From assembly GCA_023411265.1 (NCBI GenBank), contig JAEYOX010000065.1:1-5512 (forward strand): a DNA stretch of 5,512 nt. Direction: 5' to 3'. Under the pieces are notes generated by a model. That model ran no database searches and was not told the origin of the DNA. It saw nothing but the letters and a program-made list of their open reading frames with translations. The DNA is from Bacteroidota bacterium (lineage in GTDB: Bacteria > Bacteroidota > Bacteroidia > Flavobacteriales > Weeksellaceae). Of the stretch, positions 1-5,512 are shown piece after piece. Position numbers and translations under genes: made by a program. Numbering within the stretch: position 1 is the stretch's first letter; each line of letters begins with the position of its first letter.

Positions 1-60
1 AGCTGGTAGAGCAATACACTTTTAATGTATGGGTCCTGGGTTCGAATCCCAGCCAGGTCA
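1..60 (+). tRNA. tRNA-Lys (anticodon UUU), 5' end cut off by the window
   Basis: The window opens inside the D arm (AGCTGGTAGAGC). An anticodon stem follows (ATACA pairing with TGTAT, about 15-31) around the seven-base loop CTTTTAA, which gives anticodon TTT and therefore lysine. The T arm at 36-52 is perfect: CTGGG, loop TTCGAAT, CCCAG. The 3' acceptor strand CCAGGTC (53-59) is followed by discriminator base A at 60. About 13 bases of the 5' end (acceptor strand, the two linker bases and the first D-stem strand) lie outside the window. The next bases are CGA, so the CCA tail is not encoded and must be added by the CCA-adding enzyme. Confidence 0.95.
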
Positions 61-113
61 CGAATTTGCTGAAAAGTAAATTTTTTTCATATTAATATTT
101 TGTGATTTGGTGT

Positions 114-143
114 TCAAAAGCCTTCCGACAGGAGGGCTTTTGA
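114..143 (+). terminator. Hairpin terminator between tRNA-Lys and convergent panC
   Basis: A 13-bp stem closes a GACA loop at 127-130. The outer nine pairs are perfect (TCAAAAGCC at 114-122 with GGCTTTTGA at 135-143). The inner four include one T-G wobble (123/134). The U-rich run TATTTTA follows on the + strand. In the opposite direction the wobble becomes a C-A mismatch and no U-tract follows, although the stem itself supplies four Us. The hairpin therefore fits best as the terminator of the tRNA transcript and may also stop panC, whose stop codon is only 5 bp away. Confidence 0.8.
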
Positions 144-147
144 TATT

Positions 148-1005
148 TTATAGATCAGGATCCAAATGCATGTTGTCAATAAGTCTTACATCGCCGATTA
201 TAGCAACAAGAAATGCTCTGTATCGCTGATCTTTAAGAATAGATTCGGCTTTTCTAAGTGTCTGCTCATCAGCAATAGTGAAGTATTCCATTTTGATCTC
301 CGGCTCATTCTCAAATATTTCTTTTACTTTGTTGTTGATTTCCGGAATGCTGAGCTTTCCAAACCATTTTCGAACCTTATATAAAGTATCGGGAATAATT
401 TTTGCGACTCGTCGCTCTTCTTCTGTAAGCCTTTTATTTCTTGAACTCATCGCAACGCCATCCGCTTCTCTGGCTGTCGGTACACCGTGAATTATCACTG
501 AAAGCTGGGTGATTTCTGTTAATTTTCTGATGATGGCCAATTGCTGAAAATCTTTTTCACCGAAATATGCATTATCAGGTTGTACCTGCCTGAACAGTGT
601 TTCTACTACGGTGCCAACGCCGTCAAAATGGCCAGGGCGGGAAGCACCTTCCATTTCCGCTTCGATGCCCCCAAAATTGTACTGCATACTCACCGTGCCA
701 TTCGGGTAAAGGTCCTCTATTTTGGGAAGATAGACCGCGTCTACAAACCCGGAAGTTTGCAATGCTTGAAGGTCAGTTTCCAACGTACGGGGATACTTTT
801 CTAGGTCATCGGGATTATTAAATTGTGTAGGATTAACAAAAATGGAAGAAATTACCACATCGTTTTCCCTTCTGGCCGCTTCATAAAGTGAAATGTGGCC
901 CGGATGAAGCGCACCCATCGTTGGTGCGAATCCAATAGTATTTCCGGCCTCCTTTTGCTGGAGAATAAATTTTATGAGCTCCTCCCGGCTTTTTATACTC
1001 TGCAT
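148..1005 (-). CDS. panC: Pantothenate synthetase (pantoate--beta-alanine ligase, EC 6.3.2.1)
   Basis: This cytoplasmic enzyme joins pantoate and beta-alanine, using ATP to form a pantoyl-adenylate intermediate; it is the last step of pantothenate (vitamin B5) synthesis, upstream of coenzyme A. At 285 aa it is full length for the family. The nucleotidyltransferase HIGH-type motif PTMGALHPGH is at residues 28-37 with both His (34 and 37). Other family motifs are FVNPTQF (56-62), HFDGVGTVV (126-134), FGEKDFQQL (148-156, Lys151) and ADGVAMSSRN (181-190), the KMSKS-equivalent loop. Residues from about 191 form the small C-terminal domain. The ATG at 1005 is chosen because the usual N-terminal strand leading to PTMGALH starts shortly after it; no clear Shine-Dalgarno precedes it, which is common in Bacteroidota. 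The gene is transcribed away from the GT5-like gene and toward tRNA-Lys. No panD or panB is seen in the window. Confidence 0.97.
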   Translation of the reverse strand: MQSIKSREELIKFILQQKEAGNTIGFAPTMGALHPGHISLYEAARRENDVVISSIFVNPTQFNNPDDLEKYPRTLETDLQALQTSGFVDAVYLPKIEDLYPNGTVSMQYNFGGIEAEMEGASRPGHFDGVGTVVETLFRQVQPDNAYFGEKDFQQLAIIRKLTEITQLSVIIHGVPTAREADGVAMSSRNKRLTEEERRVAKIIPDTLYKVRKWFGKLSIPEINNKVKEIFENEPEIKMEYFTIADEQTLRKAESILKDQRYRAFLVAIIGDVRLIDNMHLDPDL

Positions 1006-1026
1006 GATGTACGATTAAACTGGGTA

Positions 1027-1040
1027 AAAATATAAAAATA
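1027..1040 (-). promoter_or_regulatory. Possible -7 element(s) for panC
   Basis: Read on the - strand, this AT-rich stretch contains two overlapping 7-of-8 matches to the Bacteroidetes -7 consensus TAnnTTTG: TATTTTTA (1040-1033) and TATATTTT (1034-1027). Either would give a short panC leader of roughly 15-20 bases. No TTTG-like -33 element is evident at the expected distance, and AT-rich sequence makes chance matches likely. Confidence 0.3.
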
Positions 1041-1142
1041 TTATGCACGCTGCAGATTTCTTTTTGGTTTTTTTGTTTGCTCGGTGTGCATGGTATCTAC
1101 TATTAAAATATGTTAATTAGAATTAAATACATTAAAATTTTG

Positions 1143-1150
1143 TATTTTTG
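1143..1150 (+). promoter_or_regulatory. Bacteroidetes-type -7 box for the GT5-like/DUF4270/glmS cluster
   Basis: TATTTTTG matches TAnnTTTG at all eight positions, the primary sigma factor -7 element of Bacteroidota. It lies 44 bp before the start codon at 1195, which implies a leader of roughly 35-40 bases. The -33 element is weak: the nearest candidate is TTAG at 1117-1120, 22 bp upstream. This is the only convincing promoter found ahead of the three rightward genes. Confidence 0.6.
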
Positions 1151-1194
1151 CGACTTAATGGGTCTAAAAAATAAAAGACCAATAAGAAGAATAT

Positions 1195-1965
1195 ATGCAG
1201 AATCAGAAAATCTTATACATTACCACCGAATTATATCCTTATCAGGAGGAGAGCAGACTCGGGTTGATGGTGAGCAAAATGGCGCTTCAGATGCATGGTG
1301 AAGGTAATGATGTGAGGGTGTTTATGCCGCGCTTCGGCTCAATAAGCGAGAGAAGATTTCAACTTCATGAGGTGATAAGGCTATCCGGAATGAATATTAT
1401 TATCAATGATCTGGATCAGCCGCTTATCATCAAAGTAGCATCTCTTCCTGGGGAACGTCTGCAGGTATATTTTATCGACAATGAAGAGTATTTCAAAAGA
1501 AGATCCTTTTATAAAGACGAAGAAGGGAATACTTATGACGATAATGGCGAAAGAGCCATCTTTTTTGCAAGAGGGGTCATAGAAACCATAAAAAAACTAA
1601 ACTGGGTACCGGATGTTATTCACCTGAATGGCTGGATGTCCTCAATGATTCCTATTTATCTTAAAAATTATTATAAAGACGATTATTACTTTAAAGACAC
1701 GAAAATTATACTATCTCTGTACAATGAAGAAAATCTGCCTTTGGAAGAGAATATTAAAGAGAAATTAAAGTTTGATAAGATCAGTAATTTCCACACTGAT
1801 GGGTCTCTGGATTTCCAAAGTATTGTATCGGAAAGCATGAAATATGCTGACGTGATTGTGAAAGGTGATGAGTTTCTGGAAGGCGAACTGAATAATGCCT
1901 TCGAAAATACGACTGCTCAAAAATCCGAATATTTGGATGAGAATTCTATAAAAAAAATATACTAA
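1195..1965 (+). CDS. GT5-type glycogen/starch synthase N-terminal-domain protein, probably not a working synthase
   Basis: The 256-aa product resembles the N-terminal Rossmann-like domain of bacterial glycogen synthase (GT5): KILYITTELYPY (5-16), NDVRVFMPRFGSI (38-50) and PDVIHLNGW (139-147) align by eye with E. coli GlgA. Full GlgA has about 477 aa and a second, C-terminal GT-B domain that carries much of the ADP-glucose and catalytic site; that half is absent. The ADP-glucose-binding KTGGL motif is replaced by EESRL (18-22), so the Lys equivalent to E. coli Lys15 is Glu18. The HAHDWH motif is replaced by HLNGWM (143-148). Annotation as 'glycogen/starch synthase' is therefore likely to mislead on function. 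The start at 1195 has a purine-rich AAGAAG just upstream. No signal peptide or membrane segment is seen, so it is probably cytoplasmic. The DUF4270 gene begins 9 bp after its stop, which suggests an operon. The true role is unknown. Confidence 0.85.
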   Translation: MQNQKILYITTELYPYQEESRLGLMVSKMALQMHGEGNDVRVFMPRFGSISERRFQLHEVIRLSGMNIIINDLDQPLIIKVASLPGERLQVYFIDNEEYFKRRSFYKDEEGNTYDDNGERAIFFARGVIETIKKLNWVPDVIHLNGWMSSMIPIYLKNYYKDDYYFKDTKIILSLYNEENLPLEENIKEKLKFDKISNFHTDGSLDFQSIVSESMKYADVIVKGDEFLEGELNNAFENTTAQKSEYLDENSIKKIY

Positions 1966-1974
1966 ATTTCAATA

Positions 1975-3504
1975 ATGATTAAAAATATTAAGAATATTTT
2001 TCAAATCGCTTCTGTAATTGTTTTCGGAAGTGTTTTTTTATATAATTGTGAACCTGAAGCTGATGCCTTAGGAGAACAGTTTTTTGAGGGTGCAGACGGA
2101 ACAGAAGTGCAGTATGATCTTATCGCTTATAATATTAATAACAATGATACAGTACGAAGTGATGCCCAGGAAATACCATTGGCTACTCTCGGCGCATTTT
2201 CGGAAGGAGTTTTCGGAATGCAGAAAGCAGCTTACGTATCGCAGCTTCGCCCATCACTTTTCGATCCGGAGTTTGGGGATAATGCTGTAGTAGATTCCGT
2301 AGTGATGGTTATTAAGCCTTTGTACGCATCAGATTCTGTAGTCACTACTACCGATGAAAATTATATCCATCCTGATGGGAATGTGGATGCAAAAAAAATC
2401 TTGAATGCTTATCCTGTTTATAAGTATGGAAAAACAAAAATAAACGGGAATACCAATTTTAACATCAGAGTACACGAGGTAACTGACTTTTTAGCAGCAG
2501 ATTCTGATATTTCATATTCTAATAAAGCGGTGAACTACGGCTCGGAAATTGGTCACAAATTCTTCAACGGAAAGGTATATTCCACTTCTATTACAAAAGA
2601 TTCGGATAACAGCAATATCTGGAGTCATGAGGCAAGCATCAGAATTCCTTTGAATCCCACTTTTTTTCAAAATAAAATTATTGCCAAGCAAGGAACTGCA
2701 GATTTGAAGGATGCGGCAAGTTTTATCCGCTATTTCAGAGGGGTGAAACTTTCTGTGGATGAAAATGATGGTTACTTGTTCAGATTTACCCCGGAATCGG
2801 CAGAAATTATCATGTATTATAAATCTGATAAAACCGAAAACGGAACGGTTACCCGACCTCAGAGCTCATTTAAATTTACCATGGGCGCCCCTAATGCACG
2901 CCTCGGACTTTATACCTATAACCGAATTGACACTCCTGTAGCTACCATTCCTCCTGCTTCCGGAAGCAATACACAAACGGGCGATCCTAAGCTGTATTTG
3001 CAAGGAATGGGTGGCCCAAGTGCTGGAATTTCTATTCCACCTTCGGTAATTACCACATTAAAGGAAAAACTTAAAAATGATAAAATTGCTATTATAGGAG
3101 CTAAAATAAGAGTGTACACTGATGAAGTTGCCTGGAATAACAAGTTTGAGAAGCCTTCCTCTTTTGTGTTTCTTCAAAGAGGAGCTACCGATTTCCTTCC
3201 TGAATTAAAAGCTTTTGAGCAAGTTCCTCAGTTCAGTTTGGTGAAGGCTTTTGATCTGGATAAAAATCCCGCCTATTACGATTTTACCATTACCCAGACC
3301 TTAAAAGATATGGTGGAAACCGAAGCACCTAACAGAGATTTTGTGATTCATGTTGGAGACTTCAGGGTAAATCCCAATACGAGTACATATTATGGCTATC
3401 AGTACGACAGCCGGTCTTATACGCCGAACCGTGTAGTATTGGTGGGTACAGAGCCGGCTAATACTAAAAGAATTCAGTTGAAAATAATTTACGGAAATAA
3501 ATAA
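1975..3504 (+). CDS. DUF4270-family lipoprotein of unknown function
   Basis: The 509-aa product starts with a lipoprotein signal peptide: Lys at 3 and 6, a hydrophobic core (about 8-22) and a lipobox-like FLYNC with the lipidated Cys at 25. The +1 region CEPEAD is acidic, as in Bacteroidota lipoproteins exported to the outer-membrane surface, so surface display is possible but inferred. The mature part has features I associate with DUF4270: LGEQFF (32-37), GMQKAAYVSQLRPS (81-94), VDSVVM (106-111), FRGVKLSV (254-261), YLQGMGGPSAGISIP (341-355) and a C-terminal NRVVLVGT...RIQLKIIY segment (485-506). No transmembrane helix follows the signal, no catalytic motif is recognisable, and the composition suggests a beta-rich extracytoplasmic protein. 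The Asn before the Cys is atypical for a lipobox. It lies 9 bp after the GT5-like gene and 13 bp before glmS and is probably co-transcribed with both. Family recognition is from memory of motifs and gene context. Confidence 0.85.
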   Translation: MIKNIKNIFQIASVIVFGSVFLYNCEPEADALGEQFFEGADGTEVQYDLIAYNINNNDTVRSDAQEIPLATLGAFSEGVFGMQKAAYVSQLRPSLFDPEFGDNAVVDSVVMVIKPLYASDSVVTTTDENYIHPDGNVDAKKILNAYPVYKYGKTKINGNTNFNIRVHEVTDFLAADSDISYSNKAVNYGSEIGHKFFNGKVYSTSITKDSDNSNIWSHEASIRIPLNPTFFQNKIIAKQGTADLKDAASFIRYFRGVKLSVDENDGYLFRFTPESAEIIMYYKSDKTENGTVTRPQSSFKFTMGAPNARLGLYTYNRIDTPVATIPPASGSNTQTGDPKLYLQGMGGPSAGISIPPSVITTLKEKLKNDKIAIIGAKIRVYTDEVAWNNKFEKPSSFVFLQRGATDFLPELKAFEQVPQFSLVKAFDLDKNPAYYDFTITQTLKDMVETEAPNRDFVIHVGDFRVNPNTSTYYGYQYDSRSYTPNRVVLVGTEPANTKRIQLKIIYGNK

Positions 3505-3517
3505 AAAAACAATAACT

Positions 3518-5368
3518 ATGTGTGGAATTGTAGGATATACCGGCTTCCAAGATGCTTATTCAGTAGTCATTAACGGTCTCAGAAGGCTTGAATACAGAGG
3601 ATATGACAGTGCAGGCATTGTTCTGGAAGGCAATAATGATTTTGCTGTCGCTAAAACAAAAGGAAAAGTGGATGATCTCGTAGCAATTTCAGATCATTTG
3701 CAAGCAAAGTATCAGGTAGGAATGGGACATACGAGATGGGCTACCCACGGTGTTCCCAGTGACAGAAATTCGCATCCGCATCTTTCTAATAATGGAAAAA
3801 TCGCATTGGTACATAATGGAATTATTGAAAATTATGATACCATCAAAACCATGCTGTCAGGCAATGGGTTTACATTTCAGTCAGAAACAGATACCGAAGT
3901 TCTCGTCAATCTGATTCAATATTTTATGGATACTCAGCCCGAGATTGAATTTTCCACCGCCGTACGGTATGCACTGAATGAGGTATACGGAGCCTACGCT
4001 ATTACTGTTATGCACGAAGATTTTCCGGGAATTTTGGTAGTAGGAAGATTAGGTTCTCCGTTGGCTATCGGTTTAGGCGAAAATGAATATTTCATTGCTT
4101 CAGATGCGTCCCCGTTTGTGGAGTTTACAAAAGATGCTATTTATTTGGAAGAAGGACATATGGCAACTATTTCACTGGAGAATGGTGTTGATATAAGATT
4201 AATTACAGATAATTCCAAAATAGAACCTGCCATTCAGGAACTGAAACTGAATCTTGAACAAATTGAAAAAGGAGGCTACGAACATTTCATGCTTAAAGAA
4301 ATCTTCGAGCAACCTAAATCTATTCATGATACTATGAGAGGTAGACTACTAGTGGAGGAAGGAATCATCAAGATGGCCGGGGTATGGGATCATCTGGAGA
4401 AATTCAGCAATGCGGGAAGAATCATTATCATCGCTTGCGGGACTTCATGGCATGCCGGTCTTATCGGGGAATATCTTATTGAAGAATTTGCACGTATTCC
4501 TGTGGAAGTGGAATACGCTTCAGAATTCAGGTATCGTAATCCGATTATCACAGAAAAGGATGTGGTTATCGCTATTTCTCAATCCGGAGAAACTGCTGAT
4601 ACCATGGCTGCATTGAAACTGGCTAAAGAGAAAGGGGCCTTCATTTACGGAATTTGTAATGTTGTAGATTCTTCCATCGCTAGAATTACAGATGCAGGTT
4701 CTTATACCCACGCAGGCCCGGAAATAGGGGTAGCTTCCACAAAAGCGTTCACTGCACAACTCACTATTCTGTCTTTAATTGCCATCAAACTTGGAAAGCA
4801 CAATGGAACGCTCAGCAATGTAGAATTTATGGAATTGATTACCGAGCTGGACGCTATTCCAAAAAAAATAGAAGAAGTTCTGGAATCTACAAACGATAAA
4901 ATAAAAGAAATTTCAAAAGATTTCATCCATGCTCAGAATTTTCTGTATCTGGGAAGAGGTTATAATTTTCCATCAGCATTAGAAGGAGCCCTGAAACTGA
5001 AAGAAATTTCGTACATTCACGCCGAAGGTTACCCCGCGGCAGAAATGAAACACGGTCCTATTGCGCTTATTGATGAGAATATGCCAATTGTCATCATCGC
5101 ACCAAAAAGAGGGCATTATGATAAGATTGTAAGCAATGTTCAGGAAATAAAGGCTAGGAAAGGAAAAGTAATAGCTGTCGTGAACAAAGGAGATGTTCAA
5201 ATAAGCACTATGGCAGACTATGTTATTGAAATTCCAGATACGTCAGAATGTTTCTCTCCGATTGTAGCTGCAATCCCGCTCCAATTGCTGTCTTATTACA
5301 TTGCAGTGTATCGTGGAGCCAATGTAGATCAGCCGAGAAACCTCGCAAAATCCGTCACTGTAGAGTAA
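3518..5368 (+). CDS. glmS: Glutamine--fructose-6-phosphate aminotransferase (isomerizing), EC 2.6.1.16
   Basis: GlmS converts fructose-6-phosphate and glutamine to glucosamine-6-phosphate and glutamate, the first committed step to UDP-GlcNAc for peptidoglycan and lipopolysaccharide; it is cytoplasmic. The product has 616 aa, normal for the family (608 in mature E. coli). The class II glutaminase domain (about 2-225) begins with nucleophile Cys2, exposed by Met removal, and has RRLEYRGYDSAG (22-33), HTRWATHG (71-78), HNGIIENY (99-106) and SETDTEV (122-128). The first SIS domain (about 290-425) has ACGTSWHAG (306-314), SQSGETADT (354-362) and GVASTKAF (404-411). The second (about 465-595) has LGRG (478-481) and LKLKEISYIHAEGY (492-505). 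The isomerase residues match E. coli Lys485, Glu488, His504 and Lys603 (here Lys493, Glu496, His512 and Lys611), and the protein ends in the classic PRNLAKSVTVE. The start is fixed by MCGIVGYTG; the leader is A-rich without a Shine-Dalgarno. Confidence 0.98.
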   Translation: MCGIVGYTGFQDAYSVVINGLRRLEYRGYDSAGIVLEGNNDFAVAKTKGKVDDLVAISDHLQAKYQVGMGHTRWATHGVPSDRNSHPHLSNNGKIALVHNGIIENYDTIKTMLSGNGFTFQSETDTEVLVNLIQYFMDTQPEIEFSTAVRYALNEVYGAYAITVMHEDFPGILVVGRLGSPLAIGLGENEYFIASDASPFVEFTKDAIYLEEGHMATISLENGVDIRLITDNSKIEPAIQELKLNLEQIEKGGYEHFMLKEIFEQPKSIHDTMRGRLLVEEGIIKMAGVWDHLEKFSNAGRIIIIACGTSWHAGLIGEYLIEEFARIPVEVEYASEFRYRNPIITEKDVVIAISQSGETADTMAALKLAKEKGAFIYGICNVVDSSIARITDAGSYTHAGPEIGVASTKAFTAQLTILSLIAIKLGKHNGTLSNVEFMELITELDAIPKKIEEVLESTNDKIKEISKDFIHAQNFLYLGRGYNFPSALEGALKLKEISYIHAEGYPAAEMKHGPIALIDENMPIVIIAPKRGHYDKIVSNVQEIKARKGKVIAVVNKGDVQISTMADYVIEIPDTSECFSPIVAAIPLQLLSYYIAVYRGANVDQPRNLAKSVTVE

Positions 5369-5373
5369 AAAAA

Positions 5374-5406
5374 GCCTGAGGGCGTAAAATAATCTAAGAT
5401 TTTTTT
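5374..5406 (+). terminator. Possible weak terminator after glmS
   Basis: Just after the glmS stop there is a very small GC hairpin (GCC at 5374-5376 with GGC at 5381-5383), then AATC/GATT (5391-5394 with 5398-5401) directly followed by a T run. The A run at 5367-5373 could also pair with the T run at 5400-5406. None of these stems is strong, so termination here is plausible but not clear; the window shows no better candidate before the next gene. Confidence 0.35.
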
Positions 5407-5447
5407 CGTTTTTCAAAATAAATCTTAAAAGTTTCTTAAAAAAATTA

Positions 5448-5455
5448 TATATTTA
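5448..5455 (+). promoter_or_regulatory. Possible -7 box for the gene starting at 5478
   Basis: TATATTTA matches seven of the eight positions of the Bacteroidetes consensus TAnnTTTG and lies 22 bp before the ATG. No clear TTTG-type -33 element is seen upstream; the region is so AT-rich that a chance match is possible. If real, the downstream gene is transcribed separately from glmS, with a leader of about 15 bases. Confidence 0.4.
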
Positions 5456-5477
5456 CCGCTTAATTATAAAAATTAAC

Positions 5478-5512
5478 ATGAAAAGGATATTTCTTTTATT
5501 ATTATCAGCGTC
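5478..5512 (+). CDS. Start of a probable exported protein, cut by the window end
   Basis: An ATG at 5478 opens a frame that stays open to the window end and reads MKRIFLLLLSA: two basic residues followed by a hydrophobic run, the classic start of a Sec or lipoprotein signal peptide. Supporting points are the 109-bp spacer after glmS and the -7-like box 22 bp upstream; there is no obvious Shine-Dalgarno. Only 11 full codons are visible, so neither family nor function can be stated. It would be a periplasmic, outer-membrane or lipid-anchored protein if the signal is real. Confidence 0.6.
   Translation, partial: MKRIFLLLLSA

Noticed and set aside
541..821. Overlapping + strand open frames opposite panC
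   Set aside because: They lie fully antisense to a clearly real gene, have no recognisable motifs, and are explained as shadows of panC codon structure.
1110..1301. Small + strand open frame overlapping the start of the GT5-like gene
   Set aside because: It begins upstream of the predicted -7 box and overlaps the recognisable GT5 N-terminus in another frame; its sequence shows no family features.
1950..1957. Run of eight A near the end of the GT5-like gene as a programmed slippage site
   Set aside because: A -1 shift would add only about ten codons before a stop overlapping the DUF4270 start. No stimulatory structure is apparent, and A runs are expected in such AT-rich DNA.
1195..1965. GT5-like gene as a pseudogene remnant of full-length glgA
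   Set aside because: The 256-codon frame is intact, it is tightly spaced with the next gene and has its own promoter, and no C-terminal glgA remnants follow. A shortened but maintained gene fits better.
1963..1977. GT5-like and DUF4270 genes are in the same frame with one TAA between them, suggesting a readthrough fusion or a sequencing split
   Set aside because: Readthrough would bury the DUF4270 signal peptide inside a protein; the ATG followed directly by a good lipoprotein signal shows a genuine separate start.
3505..3517. glmS ribozyme/riboswitch upstream of glmS
   Set aside because: Only 13 bp separate the DUF4270 stop and the glmS start; there is no room for the ribozyme, which is mainly known from Firmicutes.

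Overview
The window looks like chromosomal DNA from a low-GC Bacteroidota member, most likely class Flavobacteriia and close to Chryseobacterium/Weeksellaceae. The evidence is a DUF4270-type lipoprotein, a one-domain 'glycogen/starch synthase' of flavobacterial type, A-rich leaders without strong Shine-Dalgarno sequences, -7 boxes of the Bacteroidetes TAnnTTTG type, and a tRNA without encoded CCA. The genus is an inference; no rRNA marker is present.

Layout from left to right: (1) the 3' part of a tRNA-Lys(UUU) gene on the + strand; (2) a strong hairpin terminator between the tRNA and the convergent gene panC; (3) panC (pantothenate synthetase) on the - strand; (4) a 189-bp divergent intergenic region with a good Bacteroidetes promoter for the rightward genes; (5) a tightly packed rightward cluster of a 256-aa GT5-like protein, a 509-aa DUF4270 lipoprotein and glmS, with gaps of 9 and 13 bp, probably one operon; (6) a 109-bp AT-rich spacer; (7) the first 35 bp of another rightward gene that begins like a secretory signal peptide and runs off the window.

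panC makes pantothenate for coenzyme A. glmS makes glucosamine-6-phosphate, the entry point to UDP-GlcNAc for peptidoglycan and lipid A. Both are standard housekeeping enzymes with their recognisable catalytic residues intact. The less ordinary part lies between them. The GT5-like protein has only the N-terminal half of a glycogen synthase and has lost the substrate-binding motifs that can be checked by eye. It is followed by a lipoprotein of unknown function and then by glmS. The packing suggests co-expression, and a cell-envelope role for the two uncharacterised proteins is a reasonable but unproven inference. I see no mobile element, CRISPR array, defence system or other clearly new system here.
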